DNA of 17,450 nt, from the NCBI GenBank assembly GCA_002418055.1, contig DIDI01000001.1:1-17450 (forward strand). Reading direction: 5' to 3'. This DNA is from Lactobacillus sp. UBA5804. GTDB taxonomy: Bacteria > Bacillota > Bacilli > Lactobacillales > Lactobacillaceae. Position 1 is the stretch's first letter; each line of letters begins with the position of its first letter. A model generated the notes under the pieces. That model ran no database searches. It saw only the letters and a program-made list of their open reading frames with translations, and was not told the DNA's origin. Positions 15,450-17,450 of the stretch are shown here, piece by piece. Position numbers and translations under genes: made by a program.

Positions 15450-15635
15450 ATGGCTAAAGATTTTATTACAGGTAAGAAGACAGTCTACGGTAACAAGCGT
15501 TCACACGCGTTGAACTCAACTCGTCGTGCTTGGAAGCCAAACCTTCAAAAAGTACGCATTCTTGTCGATGGCAAGCCTAAGCGCGTTTGGGTCTCAGCTC
15601 GCACTTTGAAGTCGGGTAAAGTGACTCGCGTCTAA
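15450..15635 (+). CDS. rpmB: 50S ribosomal protein bL28
   Basis: Ribosomal protein L28 of the large subunit (61 residues, normal for the family). Seen: MAKDFITGKKTVYGNKRSHALNSTRRAWKPNLQKVRI, with the family's GNKRSHALN motif, and a basic C-terminus WVSARTLKSGKVTRV. It lacks the Cys pairs of zinc-binding L28 forms. The ATG follows a near-consensus AAAGGAGG by seven bases; the in-frame extension upstream has no such site. It is the only plus-strand gene here, divergent from asp23 and convergent with thiN, the arrangement seen in many Firmicutes. Two terminators follow it. Confidence 0.97.
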   Translation: MAKDFITGKKTVYGNKRSHALNSTRRAWKPNLQKVRILVDGKPKRVWVSARTLKSGKVTRV

Positions 15636-15644
15636 TTGGCGATT

Positions 15645-15680
15645 AATCCTGTAACTATCTGGTTGCAGGATTTTTATTTT
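15645..15680 (+). terminator. Rho-independent terminator of rpmB
   Basis: Stem AATCCTGTAAC/GTTGCAGGATT (one wobble pair) with loop TATCTG, followed by TTTTTATTTT, ten bases after the rpmB stop. Confidence 0.85.
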
Positions 15681-15702
15681 GCCAACCAGATTTAGCTCAA
15701 CC

Positions 15703-15735
15703 AAAAAAGAGTAACCTAACGGTTACTCTTTTTTT
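15703..15735. terminator. Bidirectional terminator between rpmB and thiN
   Basis: Perfect 14-bp stem AAAAAAGAGTAACC/GGTTACTCTTTTTT around loop TAAC, with T-runs on both sides. It serves as a second stop for rpmB and as the terminator of rsgA-rpe-thiN. On the minus strand the last six thiN codons form the first arm, and the thiN stop codon lies at the loop. Confidence 0.92.
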
Positions 15736-16420
15736 TATTGACATGATCAAAGCGAACTAAGTCACGGGAATAAATCACCGCTACTAGCCCTGCTTTTAAT
15801 TGCAGCTGAAAAGTCGGCTGATCTGGCAAAAATTCATTTGACGCAAACATTCGCGGATAATCACCTTGATAGCGCGTTAAACTGTAGCGTGCCCCGCTAA
15901 TCGTAAGCCCCTTAACCGCTAATAAATTCGCCACACCAAAGTACGGATAACCAGCAGCAGACACGGTCCAGACCCCTGGCGTATAAAAATGAATCAGATT
16001 CTGTCGATCACAGATTGCAATGTGGCGTGCCCACGGGCGAAAATCTGGTTGCAGGACCGTCAGCAAATTAACTAAAGCATGATCAAGTCGGCCGCCCGTT
16101 GCGCCAAATAAGGTTAACTGACTCACCTGATAATCACAAAAGGCTGCTTTAATCATAACTTCTGAATCAGTATCATCTTTGACAGGATTGGAATAACGAA
16201 TATCGGGAACTTGCGATGTCACCTGCCGCAATTCAGCGGCCTGCAAAGAATCAAAATCGCCCAGCGCTAAATCTGGCACTAAGCCCAATTCCAGCAATAA
16301 CAAACTCCCGCGGTCAACCCCAATGAGCAAGTTACCAGCAGCCTGTGCAGCCTGCAGCTGCTGGCGCAAGTCATCTGGCCAAGCACTTTTAGGACCGCCT
16401 AATAATGCACAAGCTTTCAT
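15716..16420 (-). CDS. thiN: Thiamine pyrophosphokinase
   Basis: Transfers pyrophosphate from ATP to thiamine to make the cofactor thiamine diphosphate in the cytoplasm. Seen: the family motifs LIGVDRGSLLLLELGLVPDLALGDFDS (GDFDS at 54-58), then DDTD (82-85) and GATGGRLDH (106-114), which form the catalytic site, and a C-terminal beta-domain with GLTISGARYSL that binds thiamine. The 234-residue length fits the family; the basic tail NKKKSNR is encoded within the terminator arm. The ATG overlaps the rpe stop as ATGA, so translation is coupled. The neighbours rsgA and rpe match the Firmicutes order. Confidence 0.95.
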   Translation of the reverse strand: MKACALLGGPKSAWPDDLRQQLQAAQAAGNLLIGVDRGSLLLLELGLVPDLALGDFDSLQAAELRQVTSQVPDIRYSNPVKDDTDSEVMIKAAFCDYQVSQLTLFGATGGRLDHALVNLLTVLQPDFRPWARHIAICDRQNLIHFYTPGVWTVSAAGYPYFGVANLLAVKGLTISGARYSLTRYQGDYPRMFASNEFLPDQPTFQLQLKAGLVAVIYSRDLVRFDHVNKKKSNR

Positions 16421-17076
16421 CGAATGGCCTGTGTCAGTTGCTGAATCTGATCCGCAATTGATCCCTTTTTAAAAATAAAGGAACCCGCGACAAAAATTTC
16501 AGCGCCCGCTTGACGACACTGGGCTGCCGTCGTGGCATCAATCCCGCCATCTACTTCTAACTGCACCGCTGGATTAATCTGATCAAGTAATTGCCGCGCG
16601 GCAGTAATCCGCGCAGGCGCATCCTTTAAAAAGCGTTGACCGCCAAAGCCCGGAAAGACAGTCATGAGTAAAACCTGGGCTACCTTCGGGGCAAATTTAG
16701 TTAAAACCGCGATATCGGTCTTAGGATTAAGCACCAGCCCCGCTTTAACCCCTTTGGTCGCCAAATAATCGAGCCAGTGTAACAAATTAGCTTCTGGCAT
16801 GGCTTCATAATGTAATAATAATAAATCAGCGCCTGCTTCAACAAAGGCTGGTACCAACGTTTCTGGGACATCACTCATTAAGTGAACTTCAGCGGTTAGC
16901 TGCGGATAACTCTGTTTAAAATCAGCAACCAGCGCTGGCCCATAAGATAAATTCGGGACAAAATGCCCGTCCATAATATCAAGGTGAAACCGGCTGATAT
17001 GAGCCGCAGCTGCTTGTGAAATTGCTTCACCTAGTTTTAGTTGATTGGCATTTAAAATTGACGGTGCAATGAGCAT
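16417..17076 (-). CDS. rpe: Ribulose-phosphate 3-epimerase
   Basis: Interconverts ribulose 5-phosphate and xylulose 5-phosphate in the pentose phosphate or phosphoketolase routes; a TIM-barrel metalloenzyme. Numbered from ATG 17076 (219 residues): MLIAPSILNA with Ser6, HLDIMDGHFVPNL with His31 and Asp33, EVHLMSD with His65, and LEVDGGID with Asp176 give the usual metal and catalytic residues. The phosphate loop reads PGFGGQRF, preceded by MTVF where most family members have MTVN. A TTG three bases upstream is also in frame, but GGAG is six bases from the ATG, which favours it. The GGAG overlaps the end of rsgA. thiN follows with a four-base overlap. Confidence 0.96.
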   Translation of the reverse strand: MLIAPSILNANQLKLGEAISQAAAAHISRFHLDIMDGHFVPNLSYGPALVADFKQSYPQLTAEVHLMSDVPETLVPAFVEAGADLLLLHYEAMPEANLLHWLDYLATKGVKAGLVLNPKTDIAVLTKFAPKVAQVLLMTVFPGFGGQRFLKDAPARITAARQLLDQINPAVQLEVDGGIDATTAAQCRQAGAEIFVAGSFIFKKGSIADQIQQLTQAIR

Positions 17077-17086
17077 CAAATTCTCC

Positions 17087-17450
17087 TTACTTTAGATATT
17101 CTGGGGTACGTCCTGCGGCAATCTCGCTGCGAAAATCAAGATAGTGCTGATAGCGACTAGCGCTAATTTGACCAGCTGCAAGCGCCCGTTTAACTGCACA
17201 CTTAGGCTCTTGCAAATGCTGGCAGCCGCGAAATTGGCAATGTTGACTAGCGCTGGCAAATTCGCTGAAATAGCTCGCTAACGCTGTTAATTTAATGGGT
17301 GTGAGATCAATGGCTGAAAAGTCAGGCGTATCGGCTAAAAAGCCGCCTCCTAATTGGAACAACTCCACTTTTCGCGTGGTGTGCTTACCATGATTAAGTA
17401 CCTTTGAGATAGCACTTGTCGCTTGTTGCGCTTGCGCTGCTACTTTATCA
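17087..17450 (-). CDS. rsgA: Ribosome small-subunit GTPase RsgA, C-terminal part (5' end outside window)
   Basis: The last 120 codons of the circularly permuted GTPase that checks late 30S subunit maturation. Seen: switch I region HGKHTTRKVELF, the G3 region LADTPDFSAIDL, and the C-terminal zinc knuckle CQFRGCQHLQEPKCAV (Cys-x4-Cys-x-His-x5-Cys). A helical tail ends in YLDFRSEIAAGRTPEYLK. The G1 and G4 motifs and the OB domain lie beyond base 17450. The G3 motif is odd: DTPGF is expected, but the fourth position is Asp (codon GAC, 17321-17323). The frame is open to the window edge, so this is a window cut, not a pseudogene. It lies 10 bases before rpe. Confidence 0.95.
   Translation of the reverse strand, partial: DKVAAQAQQATSAISKVLNHGKHTTRKVELFQLGGGFLADTPDFSAIDLTPIKLTALASYFSEFASASQHCQFRGCQHLQEPKCAVKRALAAGQISASRYQHYLDFRSEIAAGRTPEYLK

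Noticed and set aside
1..17450. Mobile elements, CRISPR arrays, tRNA or rRNA genes, and a novel multi-gene system
   Set aside because: No transposase, integrase, regularly spaced repeats, tRNA-like folds or rRNA sequence was seen. Every sizeable ORF that is not a shadow belongs to a known housekeeping or transport family.

Overview
The window looks like a chromosomal segment of a low-to-moderate GC Gram-positive bacterium of the Lactobacillaceae. This rests on gene order, strong GGAGG ribosome binding sites, sigma-A type promoters, lipoprotein signal peptides and close family likeness of every protein. The genus cannot be fixed by eye. All genes but one (rpmB) lie on the minus strand.

Read in the direction of transcription (right to left), the layout is as follows. 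(1) rsgA (3' part) - rpe - thiN, a tight cluster of a ribosome-maturation GTPase, a pentose-phosphate epimerase and thiamine pyrophosphokinase. It ends at a bidirectional terminator facing the lone plus-strand gene rpmB (ribosomal protein bL28). (2) asp23 (yloU-like) - fakA (yloV-like) - recG - plsX - acpP, the classic Firmicutes block linking fatty-acid activation, phospholipid synthesis and DNA repair. (3) A complete oligopeptide ABC transporter, oppD-oppF-oppB-oppC with its own promoter and terminator, followed by two separately promoted and terminated paralogous binding lipoproteins (here oppA1 and oppA2). (4) rnc and smc (5' part), which in many Firmicutes directly follow acpP. The opp module therefore sits between acpP and rnc.

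Functionally, FakA, PlsX and AcpP together feed acyl chains into phosphatidic acid synthesis. OppA1/OppA2 capture peptides outside the membrane, OppB/OppC form the pore and OppD/OppF hydrolyse ATP. RsgA, bL28 and RNase III serve ribosome assembly, and RecG and SMC serve chromosome maintenance.

I see no mobile element, CRISPR array, tRNA, rRNA or clear novel system; most of the window is housekeeping. The points most worth a second look are a G3-motif Gly-to-Asp change in RsgA, a perfect 28-bp palindrome and other inverted repeats in the 406-base gap before oppA1, a promoter/leader element shared by the two oppA genes, two inverted repeats around the oppD promoter, and a strong hairpin inside recG.
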